DNA of 64,000 nt from Protonemura montana. Its lineage: Eukaryota > Arthropoda > Insecta > Plecoptera > Nemouridae. Made by a program: the position numbers and the translations under genes. The stretch is from contig OX387603.1 in the NCBI GenBank assembly GCA_947568835.1, positions 4,255,701 through 4,319,700 on the forward strand, written 5' to 3'. The notes beneath the pieces were generated by a model, which saw only the letters and a list, made by a program, of their open reading frames with translations, ran no database searches and was not told the origin of the DNA. Shown here piece after piece: positions 43,081 through 53,843 of the stretch (its first letter is position 1; every line of letters begins with the position of its first letter).

Positions 43081-45066
43081 CGGCGTTGCGTTAGATCTGT
43101 TTTACGGGGGGTTTAGAGTTGTCGGGGGACTTAATTTGGGATTTGAGATAATATTTTTACCCCTCTTTCCGTATAGAGAAAAAGTAAATTATTTTCATTT
43201 ATCGCTCTTGCCAGTAGACTCATTTCACATATCTGGTTTAGGAAACTCATTGCTTCATTGCGACGATTAAACGAAAAAAAAAGCTGGCAACAATTCAGTT
43301 CCAAGGAAATATAGTCAAAAATTTAAAGAATGTGCCAAGATATTTTGCCAAAACATCTTGCAATAGCGACGATATTCTATTTTACGACTGGCAAAATCAG
43401 AAGGCAAAGTCGCGTTCTAAATTCAAAAGAATTCTGCACGATTTTCTTGCAGCCGACGAGAGTGGTTGCAGTCATTTTGGGAAACTTTTCTTCCCGGCTC
43501 AGACCAAGAGCATGCCCCAACGGCCAATAAATTCAGACCGAAGCTGAGAAGTTTCTGTGGTTTCGTTTCGGGTTCGCGACTTGAGAAAGTTGAACAAATA
43601 AACGAATCTCGCAGGAACTATAATTCTGAGTTGATGCATTCATAACGTGGACAGACATAAATCGTAGGAATATGTTCTACTTTGGGATTTGAAACAAACC
43701 AAGACTGCGCTTGCTATGCTGGTTGTGAACCCAACAGATAGAAATCAAGCTTTGCTTAGAGAATATTTAACAATTTATTTGAACAAAGACACAAACCTTG
43801 CACAAATTCCTTTCATCGGAGAACAAATTTATTTGGACTCGACGCATTTTAGAGTTTGAAGACATTTTAATTTTCACAGAAAAAAGTTTGGAATTTGTGG
43901 TTAGACTGTGACGGTATGCAAAGTCAAAATTAAATTAATACCAACGACCAACTTTTGTGGCTTAATCCTGTTTTTTTTTAGAGAAATTAGGGAATGAAAC
44001 ACACTTGCATGAAGGTCCTTGGTAATTGGTGTGAACTTCAAAATGTTCTCGAAAAGTTCTTTATAAAGTTCCCAAATATTTTTTTTCTCTAACGACTAAA
44101 CCGTCGAGACCTTCTAAAAATGGTGACCGGCGCTTTCAAAAATTACAAATTACCTAAAACAAAATCAACTCTCGTAGCAATAAGAAGTTGAGTAAATCTG
44201 GACATTGACTTGTAAGAAAATTATTAATAAATTTAGAGTGCTCTGAATATTAAAATACCTCTGAGAAGAGCGTGTACAGAAAACTAGACGGAAATCTTGA
44301 CCGCTTTACGCCGAGAAGACATAAGATAAGCGACGCCTTGTTTGTACACCCCGTGCTGGACGTGCACTTTTTTGTTTTCGCTTTGTGTTACGCAAGAATG
44401 AAAAGAGTTCGTCGCATCGTCGACTTTCTTTCGTAAACAGGACCATAAATAATTGCAAACTTTCGGCCGAACAAAGTTGGCTTGACGCGAAATCCGCTCG
44501 AAGATCACAGAAAGTTTAACCCCAAGTTGTGCCAGAAAATGTGCCACGACGCAAATGTTCTCTCGTTCGTTGTTTTCTCGGTGACAGTCTTTGGACAATT
44601 TTTCTATAGAGTTTTTGTAACAGAATAGCGATTGGGCAGAGCGTTATTTATTTGCTCGGTGTCGTATTTTATGACCTGTTTTATGGCAAAGTAGATTGAT
44701 ATGGCGATCAATAATAGAATCGGTCGGTGACTAAAACGTTGGGGATGAAAGAAAGTCTACTGGAATAATGCATCGTGCGTATGTGGGACATGCGATCTTT
44801 CAATTACTTCACTTGAATCGTTGACATGGAAATGCTTTAATGTGATTCACGCGATATCGTCTGTAATGTTGCGAGCTAGAGATGGCATTTCAATGCGACA
44901 GCACATTTGTAAGAATAATTGAATTATTGTGGGAACATTAGGAACAGTTTAATTCTTATACAGAGTTTCAAAATTCGCCAGAAGAAAAACACTTACAGAT
45001 ATATATTTTTTATATTGAAATCACAAGTTTTGGTAAAATTGTTTGGAACAATTATTGAAGTCTTAG
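43081..45066. other. No gene recognised
   Basis: A 104-codon minus-strand ORF (44284-44598) has fairly even composition but no recognisable domain. Not called. Confidence 0.4.
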
Positions 45067-45812
45067 ATTGCAGACAAGGATTGCAGACAAGGATTGCAGA
45101 CAAGGATTGCAGTCAAGAATTGCAGACAAGGATTGTACACAAGGATTGCAGACAAGGATTGCAGACAAGGATTGCACACAAGGATTGCACACAAGGATTG
45201 TACACAAGGATTGCAGACAAGGATTGCAGACAAGGATTGCAGACAAGGATTACAGACAAGGATTGTACACAAGGATTGAAGACAAGGGTTGTACATAAGG
45301 ATTGCAGACAAGGATTGCACACAAGGATTACAGACAAGGATTGCAGTCAAGAATTGCAGACAAGGATTGCAGACAAGGATTGCAGACAAGGATTGCAGAC
45401 AAGGATTACAGACAAGGATTGCAGTCAAGAATTGCAGACAAGGATTGCAGACAAGGATTGCAGACAAGAATTGCAGACAAGGATTACAGACAAGGATTGT
45501 ACACAAGGATTGAAGACAAGGGTTGTACATAAGGATTGCAGACAAGGATTGCACACAAGGATTACAGACAAGGATTGCAGACAAGGATTGCACACAAGGA
45601 TTACAGACAAGGATTGCACACAAGGATTGCAGACAAGGATTGCAGACAAGGATTGCAGACAAGGATTACAGACAAGGATTACAGACAAGGATTGTACATA
45701 AGGATTGCAGACAAGGATTGCAGACAAGGATTGCAGACAAGGATTGCAAACAAGGATTGCAGACAAGGATTGCAGACAAGGATTGCAGACAAGGATTGTA
45801 CATAAGGTTTGC
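45067..45812 (+). repeat. Minisatellite, 13-bp unit, about 57 copies
   Basis: The unit is GATTGCAGACAAG with TGTACACAAG, TGCACACAAG, TACAGACAAG and TGCAGTCAAG variants. A block around GAAGACAAGGGTTGTACATA recurs at 45278 and 45512, 234 bp (18 units) apart, which marks a segmental duplication in the array. The 39-bp (13-codon) reading frames without stops produce the 260-codon plus-strand and 199-codon minus-strand ORFs, which are artefacts. Confidence 0.97.
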
Positions 45813-46026
45813 AAGGATTGTAAAAAACATAAAAATAGCTTCAGGCGAAATTTGCTGAGCTTCAGTAAAAATATCTTGCGACAGGATTTTTGTCCGACTT
45901 TTAACTCCTGATGGCGGCATGACTGCGCCTCGTGGTACAACGCGATAAGAAGCATCGACGAAGCACCACATAATCTTCTCCCTGCAAGCTGGTCGCGGCC
46001 CTTATCGCTGAATCGCGCTGACAAAG

Positions 46027-46079
46027 CGGGGCGATAAAACATGGGGCGGTAAAACATGGGGCGGTAAAACATGGGGCCG
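46027..46079 (+). repeat. 15-bp tandem repeat, 3.5 copies
   Basis: GGGGCGGTAAAACAT repeats directly with two variants. Confidence 0.9.
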
Positions 46080-46289
46080 TAGTCAGCTTTTTACTAAAAC
46101 AAATTTTATTTTCCTACAAAAAAAAAGGTGCAGTTACACTTAAAGTACAGACGGGATAATAATCATGACGACCGAAACGTTGTGAGGAAAGCGAGTGTTG
46201 ATGTGTTTCGTTTATTTTGAGACATGTCTACTTTTTCTAACCTTAGAAATGTTTAAAAAACAGGGTTGAATGCTTAGTAAAACAACACA

Positions 46290-46424
46290 TTTCTTATTTA
46301 AATTGCAAACGCTCGAAATGCGCAGGGTATTTTATTATTATGAACACTGCTACCGTCTCAAAAATTGATTCCCCTTTTTGGCATCAATTTTTGAGACGGT
46401 TTTAGTGTTCATAATAATAAAAAG
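46290..46424 (-). mobile_element. Palindromic tRNA-SINE derivative
   Basis: TTCTTATTTAAATTGCAAAC, GGGTATTTTATTATTATGAA, CACTGCTACCGTCTC, the turn at TTGATTCCCCTTTTTGGCA, then ATCAATTTTTGAGACGG and TAGTGTTCATAATAATAAAA. The return arm ends at the same point as in the other palindromes. Confidence 0.85.
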
Positions 46425-46687
46425 TCCGACGGTTTTACTGACATTTTTCCTGAAATTCGTTGCTTTTTAAATTATTCGTTGGCATTCAAAAACCTAGTTT
46501 TTAATACGTTTTTTTATTTAATTTAATAAAGTCATTATAACGATTTTAGATTTAAATTAACTCCGAGTGAGGATGAAAAGGATTTTACCTGCGACAGCTT
46601 GGCGTGTGTACTTGATTGCAACTGCAAATTGCAACTGTACTTGATTGCGTTGTTTGCATAGTAAAATTGTCAAACAGGGAAAAGTTG

Positions 46688-46862
46688 ACAAAAACTATTT
46701 GAAGTTGGTTTTGAATGCTAAGTAAAAAACAACTAAATTTCCTAAACTAAGTAGAGAAATTTACTTGGTCTTTACTTTGCATTCAAAACCCAGTTGAAAT
46801 AGTTTTTGTCAAAACTAATGCTAAGATTACATCAAGTAGACATGAGTCTAAAAACAATCATT
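46688..46862. mobile_element. Foldback repeat copy with shortened centre
   Basis: ACTATTTGAAGTTGGTTTTG, AATGCTAAGTAAAAAACAAC, AAATTTCC then directly TACTTGGTCTTTACTTTGC, ATTCAAAACCCAGTTGAAAT, AGTTTTTGTC. The central TTACTTTATCAAGGG part is deleted. Confidence 0.72.
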
Positions 46863-47354
46863 GGGCAAAGATGATTTTCGACTCCATTTAGTTATCCGAG
46901 CTGTCTCCCGCTAGGAACTTTCCGGTCCGTTGCATTTTCATGCTTCATAATTAAACGAGCTACATTTTAAATGAATATTCACTTTCCCTCAAAATGTGAG
47001 TTACAACGTTTACCATAAACTATGTGACATTTTACCGGGAAAGATTTCCTTTCAACGCTCAAGTGCCGGAAACCTGCAGCCCGACATTTCCGCTGAGTAA
47101 TTTTGACTGAAAAGATAATCAGCAGCTTGGGATATGTGCAATAAATTCATTAGTCTTCTCGTCAAAACGTTTCAACAATTATCACAGGTTTCGCTAAATG
47201 ACCGACACAATTATTTTCAATTTACTGATATTATTTCACAAGCCTTTATCGAGGTTAGAAAAAAATCATATGAAGCATTAAAATGTTATTCATTTTATTG
47301 TTAAAACTGTCAGAATTTTCAAACCAGCAGATAAATTTGTCTGTCCGTACATTT

Positions 47355-47530
47355 TTTCCCAAAATTCTCCCCCCCCCCCCCCCCCTCCCTCCCTCTCCCT
47401 GTAGCCAGCCTTCTGGGCCAAACTTCAACCCAACCCAAGGCGAGGGAGCACCGAGATCTATTTTTAGACGCGGCTTTCCCTGCCGCTTCTCACGCACGGT
47501 GCGTGGAAAGTGCGTACGTGCGTTGGCGCG
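47355..47530. promoter_or_regulatory. GC-rich segment with poly(C) and a MEF2-like site
   Basis: A run of 17 C (47369-47385) is followed by CpG-rich sequence. CTATTTTTAG (47459-47468) fits the MEF2 consensus. No gene is adjacent and the function is unknown. Confidence 0.25.
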
Positions 47531-47724
47531 ACTCGTGCGTGTCAATTTCCCGCTACGCCTAATTTCGAGTTAATGCAGCCGTGTGGATGATTTTATTTTC
47601 GATATGAGTTTTGTTTGAATTCAAAACACGATGGTTTTATAGAGAGACCAGACTATGGGCAAAATATCCCCAAAAATGCAAATGTTTATTTTGTTTATTT
47701 AAATTTGATTGTATGCAAACACAA

Positions 47725-47898
47725 TTACGAATGTGGGTCGATTCTTCTGTCTAAATCAGCATGTCCAGATATTTTAATTTCATCAATCAGTTCACAACCA
47801 ATAGTTACTTGACAATCTGTCAGTGTAAATAACAATAAACAGTATACCAGTAAAACAGCATTCAACCTCCGCCTACTCAAAACGACTCTCTTTTCCAT
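47725..47898 (-). CDS. Candidate small secreted peptide ORF (weak)
   Basis: 57 codons from an ATG: MEKRVVLSRRR, then a strongly hydrophobic LNAVLLVYCLLLFTLTDCQ, then a polar segment ending RRIDPHS before TAA. The N-terminus is signal-like. A CAA|GTAACT donor-like site just after the signal suggests a possible first exon of a longer gene. An acceptor-like TTGGCAG lies upstream. No family is recognised. Confidence 0.25.
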   Translation of the reverse strand: MEKRVVLSRRRLNAVLLVYCLLLFTLTDCQVTIGCELIDEIKISGHADLDRRIDPHS

Positions 47899-47925
47899 AT
47901 TTTCCCATTTTTCATGTCCTGCCAA

Positions 47926-48186
47926 GTTTGGCTTAGCCTACCTGGCAGCAGGAAACTGTTAGAAAACAGCGAGGTCATGTCTGGCTCTTTATGATTGATT
48001 ATAAGGTAACGCTTTACGCTTTCCATTTATTTCTGAAACAACACCCATAAAACGAAATATCAACGACAAATTCTGAATGCGTTCGCTGGTAAAATTTCTA
48101 TATTCTAGATTCACTTCTCAAATTAAGTTTTAATAAAATTAACAAAAGCTCTCTGGCAAAAAAACTGACAGATTATATGTTAGAGC
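47926..48186. other. No gene recognised
   Basis: AT-rich intergenic sequence. Confidence 0.4.
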
Positions 48187-48322
48187 TTCCTGTCACGGAA
48201 TGTCTAGCACAGAGGCGACGTCGAATGTCCGCTCCTTAGCGTGGAGCGAAACAAGCACCCTGTCATGGAATGTCCAGCACAGAGGCGACGACGAGTGTCT
48301 GCTCCTTTGCGGGAAGCGGAAA
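48187..48322 (-). repeat. Remote copy of the 70-bp minisatellite unit
   Basis: The minus strand carries about 1.9 units of the 10851-11372 minisatellite, including CGCTCCACGCTAAGGAGCGG and GTCGCCTCTGTGCT. The array lies 37 kb away in the opposite orientation. Confidence 0.92.
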
Positions 48323-49548
48323 ACAATATTCCTGAAAAAAAACCCATCGACAGCTGCCCTTCAAAAGTCATTCTTTTAGACACTGGGTTTCAATTTCCGA
48401 CCGTTATTTGAAGTGAATATCGACCAGCGCGGACCAATAGCGAAGCCACGTTTGAACTAAACTAAAACCTATTCAGCTGATTACTTTTCAAAGTTATATT
48501 TTCTGATTGACAAGATAATCAACGCGCTGTCAATAAAACGGCATCGAATGTGTGGACAAAAGAACAGGATTTTTGACAGCTAAAATTATCAGAAGACATG
48601 GTGAAGAACCTTAAATGGAAAAACCATTTCAGAAATAGAGAAAAGGTGTTTGTTAGGAACAAGGAAACGAAAGTTCTGCTTTCAAAAGTACAACTGATAG
48701 TTAAAACGTGGCTGCTTGAACCTTTAAGAACGCGCGTTAAAAGAGATTAACAAGTTTTTAGAACTTATCTAATCATTATTCAAGAGACCCCATGGTAAAG
48801 ACACCAGTCGAAATCACGCTTGGAGTTCTCGGCTTTTGCAGTGTACGATGACAGCTCGAAGAGTCATCTCATGCATACAATGGTCGACGTGGCTTCATCT
48901 CCTTACTTGGAAATATAATCAGCAAAGAAATTCTGCCATGCTTCTCTATTTTTATTTTCATCAATTTTGTACGGTCGATGCTAGAATAAAACGGAACAAA
49001 ACGGAACTGGCTGATGACATTTTGTGAGCAATGATGACGTGGAAACGCGACAAAAAGCATTAAGGAAATATGTTATTGGCGTGTATAGAACCGTGGAATA
49101 TTCCGCCAACTTTGTCTCTTTTTTATATTTTTTGATAACGTTTATATTGATGCTAGTTTAATGTGTGTACATTGAGAAAAAATGAGTCATTTTTACCTCT
49201 TCTGTCACCGTTATTCTTCACCGCGCAGTAATTTGTTTGCCAGGAATCTAGAACAGCTGTGCAGATTAAAAATGGTGGCGTTTCTGTCTGACAGCATGGT
49301 GATTCTCGTGGCATCTCTGAATGGCGTATATAAAGCTATAAAGCTATGAACGATATCGTAAGAAACGGATGCACAGCGAGAGCGACGTGCCAGGCGCGGG
49401 TAGGAAATTGTCGGACGCGTGAAATTGGATTGGGTTATCGATTCTTGGTCGGCGCCTCCAACCCCTCCCCCACGTGCTTCTGCGTGACACGGCGTTCGAA
49501 TGTGACGTTACGTGTCACGCTTTATGTTTTTTTCATCGGGCGTCACTG
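48323..49548. other. No gene recognised
   Basis: Intergenic. No supported exon on either strand. Confidence 0.45.
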
Positions 49549-49610
49549 TTGTATTGTATTGTATTGTAATGCATTGTATTGTATTGTATTGTATTGTATT
49601 GTATTGTACG
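49549..49610 (+). repeat. (TATTG)n pentanucleotide microsatellite
   Basis: About 12 copies with one AATGC interruption. Confidence 0.95.
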
Positions 49611-49714
49611 GGGAGAATCCGCAAACGAAATAGAAAAATAACGTTAGATGTTTCCACAATGTAAAGTCATAGCTGGCCAAAGAAGGTTGCACGATTCTAT
49701 TCGTTTTTGAAAGT

Positions 49715-50195
49715 TCGTGAATGGTTTGGTGTGCTGGACACGCGTGAGACCACCGGAGTTAAGCAACACTGCGCTGGGTCAGGTATTGGATGGGTCAAAC
49801 GGTTCGACGAGTTGGAAACACCGTTCCGCGTGATTTCACAAGATATAAGCAACATTGCGCTGGGCCTTGTCTTGGTTAAGCGTCCATAATATATCATACA
49901 CATGACCAGTTCTGATCGAGAGAGGTCGTAGGGATGAAAGTTAGTGAAGCAACTTCACTCGCCTTGCTTATCAAACTTCAACCTTCAATCATTTGTAGAT
50001 GAATTCTGTTTTGCGAGTTGTATCATGCTTCGGAAGGACGTCAAGCTTCTGGTCATCTTGACACTCCGGCCCCGGGTTCTTCCTCCTCCCTTCTAACATT
50101 TCCTCACTAGTACCGCTAGTTCACTGGCAACATTGAACACATGCCACTGGTTCTGATGTCAAAGCCTTGCAGTGTTATGCACCTCAAATAATTCG
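49715..50195 (+). mobile_element. 5S-derived SINE, diverged, with two heads
   Basis: Two 5S-like heads (TTAAGCAACACTGCGCTGGG at 49759, ATAAGCAACATTGCGCTGGG at 49845) are followed by an old body and a decayed terminus (TTGCAGTGTTATGCACCTC). Confidence 0.8.
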
Positions 50196-51025
50196 GTTTA
50201 GTTTCATGTCGTAGACTTTATCATTTGAAACCTTTTCTCAAAGCCAACCATATGTTTTAAAGGTACGTATTTTGCTAATGAAGATTGAACATCATGCTGG
50301 TGAACGGGAGGAAAATTAATCATTTTATTTTGCAGTTCTTGGCTTTGGTAAAGTGAAGGTGTAGAGGCCGATTTCATGTTCCTGTGCAATGCTGTATCCA
50401 TAACAAAGAAAAAGAACAAAAACGACGGAATTCAAACATGGGTAGAACAGAATCTATGGCTTTTATCCTGAAGGTGGCGGGGCACACTCCTCCGAAGCGT
50501 GAAACGAAGTCCTTTACAGGACAGCAAACCTCTAAAAAAAGGGCAGATACCGTAAAACCACAAAAAGTATAGAATCTATGACCTCTGCAGGTTGCTTTAG
50601 CCTCGATTTACGTTTATAAATGCATTTATTCAATCGCGATTCAAGAGATTGGTAATTTGTGAACGTGAAGTTTTCGTGCTAGCATTTCCGATGCCGCATT
50701 TTGTTTTAGAAAATTGCATGGCCAGGGAAATGGAAATTGTGCAGATTGCTGGTAAAATAGCTGCAGACAAAAATGGCGTGCGCGTGGAGAGAAAAAAACG
50801 GAAAAACTAGATTGAACATCACGTGACGCTCGTGATTGGTTCAAATTGACCATTCATTAAATGAAATGATTGGCGAGTGGAAGACATTTTAGAGGAACTC
50901 GTGGACGGGTTTTTTTTTTGTCGCTAGACGCGGCTTTAATTTTGAAATTACCTTACTGGTAATTCGAACAAACGCGTTAGGAATCGTCGATCGCAATTAC
51001 GAAGCAATGAGTTTTCTAACAAATG

Positions 51026-51186
51026 AAAATCCATGATTGGGATGAAATCTTATTTAAATTGCAAAAGCTTGCAATGCGTAGGGGAATTTTATTATTATCA
51101 ACACAATAACCGTCTCAAAAATTGATCCCCGTTTGGGCATCAAGTTTTGAGACGGTTATAGTGTTGATAATAATAAAATCCATGAT
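51026..51186 (-). mobile_element. Palindromic tRNA-SINE derivative with 12-bp TSD
   Basis: The element (51038-51174) reads ATGAAATCTTATTTAAATTG in from the left, turns at TTGATCCCCGTTTGGGCATC, and ends GTGTTGATAAT. The 12-bp AAAATCCATGAT is perfectly repeated at 51026-51037 and 51175-51186. It is the second palindromic copy with a clean duplication. Confidence 0.88.
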
Positions 51187-51189
51187 GAT

Positions 51190-53140
51190 TAAAACGCAAA
51201 TCCAATGCGGCTGGCTCACAATTTACTTAAAATATATTAATTTATTTTATCAAGGCAAAAATATAGTCATTCATTAAACAGGAAAAGGTTTTTCCTCGGG
51301 GTAACTTGCCTCATCACGTAGTTTTCGCCGTCGACTCTATTTTCGCAAAACTAATTTCCCAATTTGACAGGTTGGAAAAACTGAAACAAAAGTACATCGA
51401 ATTTTAATGACAAGAACACCAAGAATATAGGTAGCAATAAGTTTGCAAGAAACTTCCAATACAAATTATATAACAGTAAGTAGCAAGTAAGCAGAAAAAT
51501 ATTACCTCGACTAGAAGTTATAGCGGTGAACATTAATCCTACGAACTTGACTGCAGTGCAGCCATCTACAAAGTGTGTACTTACCTAAAGGATTGCACTT
51601 GCATAGTGCAACCGACATAGTGCATTATCGTTCATTCTATTTACCATCCAGGAGTGAAATCTTGGAGTGGTTTCTACTGGATTCGACTGGAATCATACTT
51701 GAGTCGTCACCAAAGTGCAAAAACAACTCTGAAAAGTGAATTTTATCCTTTGTGAAAAAAAAAAAAAAAAACAGAATTAAGTTCACCAACAAATTAGTTT
51801 TTATAACTAACTTGCCTCAAATCGGAAGCGAATAGTGGATCGCTAGGTGCATTACTGATGCGATTGCATCATGCGAAAAAGTGCATAAAAAAGTGCATCT
51901 CTAAAATCGATCCGACCACGATATCCGACGCCTGGAGGATGACGTCATAGAGGTGCTCCTGGAGGAGTTATTGTATCGCAGCCGACGCTGAGCCGGAATC
52001 CGCGAGGTCGGAGGTGGAAGTTGTTGAGCCAAGTCCCGGGTGAAACCGCACCTGTAATACACAATGCAGGAAGACTCCTCGAGTGGTAATACCGAACTTC
52101 CGGCCTGGCTCATTGTTATACAGGGTTGCAAATGAAAAATGTAAATGAGTCGTAATTTATTGAAATGTACATTCTGTGAAATTTATGACAGTAACTTTAG
52201 CGACGTTTTCCGATTCAATTTATGGCTTTTAACTCATTCAACCTTATAGCTGTGTTGTAATAATCTGAATTTATCTATTTTCCATATATTTGGCTTCGCT
52301 CGGTTGCAGAGGTGAAGCTGGAAATGTAAATAGTCATAAATTATGCGAATGTTCACTTTCTGAAACATGTATGACCTGACAAGCAATTTTCTCTAAGGAA
52401 TCACCTCCAAGAACAAGTTCCTTCGGTAAATTTGCGACGATTCAGTTGTAGATTGTCATGGGAAATCACCATCCCTGCAAAACACCTTCGATTCAACTGC
52501 AAGCATGAACCAAGACTGGTCTCAATGGGACTCCTTGTGCCCACCAGTTTCAAATTACTCCAGACGCGCCGTCCCGGTGACCATAATTTGATTGTTCAAC
52601 TGAACTTCGGTCCACCTACAACAGTATCGACTTAAGCTTTGTCGAAATTTTTGACAAGTAACTAATTAAGTAAGTCCTGGACTTGGAATACCAAACAAGT
52701 TGCCGCCTTGTTTGTTAATCAACATGCTGGCTTCGCTAACCAACAGGGAGCAAAAACAGAAACTGTGATTAACGATTCGTGTGCGACCCCCATTGTTCGT
52801 TTTTTTATATCAAATATAACGCTCTCTACAATTTACAATCACTATCACTGAATCACACAATTCAGAGTAATATCAGAGGTACTCTATGGCAAAGCACATG
52901 CGGTGTATCAAAACGCTATCCCGTAATCACTAAAAATACTGAATGACGCTCGGGCCCAGATCGCTCTTATCACACCCCCACAACCCCGTATCAGACAAAA
53001 CAAAGACAGACAGACAATTGCCCTAAATAGGAGTCACGTGACGTACGGTGCAACCCGATAGATAACCCTACGCGTCACAACAAACGTCAACCACATTGGA
53101 TGACGTCGAATAGACGCTGCACTGACGCAAACACTCGTTT
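51190..53140. other. No gene recognised
   Basis: Intergenic or Di-Ras 5' flank. No exon with homology is seen. Confidence 0.45.
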
Positions 53141-53145
53141 AATTT

Positions 53146-53228
53146 CGTCGGAGAGGTTAAGCAGCAATTTACTTGCTAGGTATTGGATGGGAGACCATCG
53201 AGGATGGTTTCTATGTAGACGTGGTGTT
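53146..53228 (+). repeat. Isolated 5S-like fragment
   Basis: GGAGAGGTTAAGCAGCAATT and TAGGTATTGGATGGGAGACC are closer to true 5S rRNA (GGATGGGAGACC) than the SINE heads are. Flanks do not match a full 5S gene. Confidence 0.6.
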
Positions 53229-53682
53229 CATACTGGCTAGATAAGTTGAGGGATCTGGTAAAATTTCTATACACTTAGTAATTGATTTCAGTAATTGGTA
53301 ATCAAAGATACGATATGGTATAGACAGGGATTAATGAAGGAGGTTTTAGGATCGATTCTGGTGGTAGTCCAGGTAATCACTTTTCTCGAATTCAAGAACC
53401 AATCCCAGTTATATCTGGGGTAGAATCTCCAGCGAAGTGCTCGGTTGTTTCGAATTGCCACCAGCTCCAACTGATTCTCAGCTGTCCGTTCCCAGAAATT
53501 AAACGAATATGAACAGCCTACAGGAAGCTAGCACCTTGTTCACTTTCCGCACCCTTCTGAGGGACTAAAGTTTCATCATGTGACTGAGAATTCCAGAAAT
53601 TTTAGAAATTTCTGAATTCCAGATCTACGGCCAGGCGATGTCGTCCTGATCGGCACTAATGCTTTGCTTTGCCGTCTTGCAG

Positions 53683-53843
53683 GAGGTATCAGCGCGAAGC
53701 TGAGGATGCCTGAGCAGAGCAATGACTACCGCGTGGTCGTGTTCGGTGCCGGGGGCGTCGGCAAGAGTTCGCTGGTTCTGCGCTTCGTCAAGGGCACCTT
53801 CCGGGAATCGTACATTCCGACCATCGAGGACACGTACAGACAG
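53683..53843 (+). CDS. DIRAS: Di-Ras exon with the start codon and P-loop
   Basis: The acceptor CGTCTTGCAG ends at 53682. There are 23 nt of 5' UTR, the ATG at 53706, and the donor CAG|GTGAGT. The acceptor means at least one noncoding exon lies upstream. Confidence 0.93.

Noticed and set aside
44284..44598. 104-codon minus-strand ORF
   Set aside because: Balanced composition, but no homology that I can recognise and no gene context.
44919..45701. 260-codon plus-strand ORF with a 13-residue repeat
   Set aside because: It is a reading of the 13-bp minisatellite, whose three-phase cycle happens to lack stops. The minus strand is open too.
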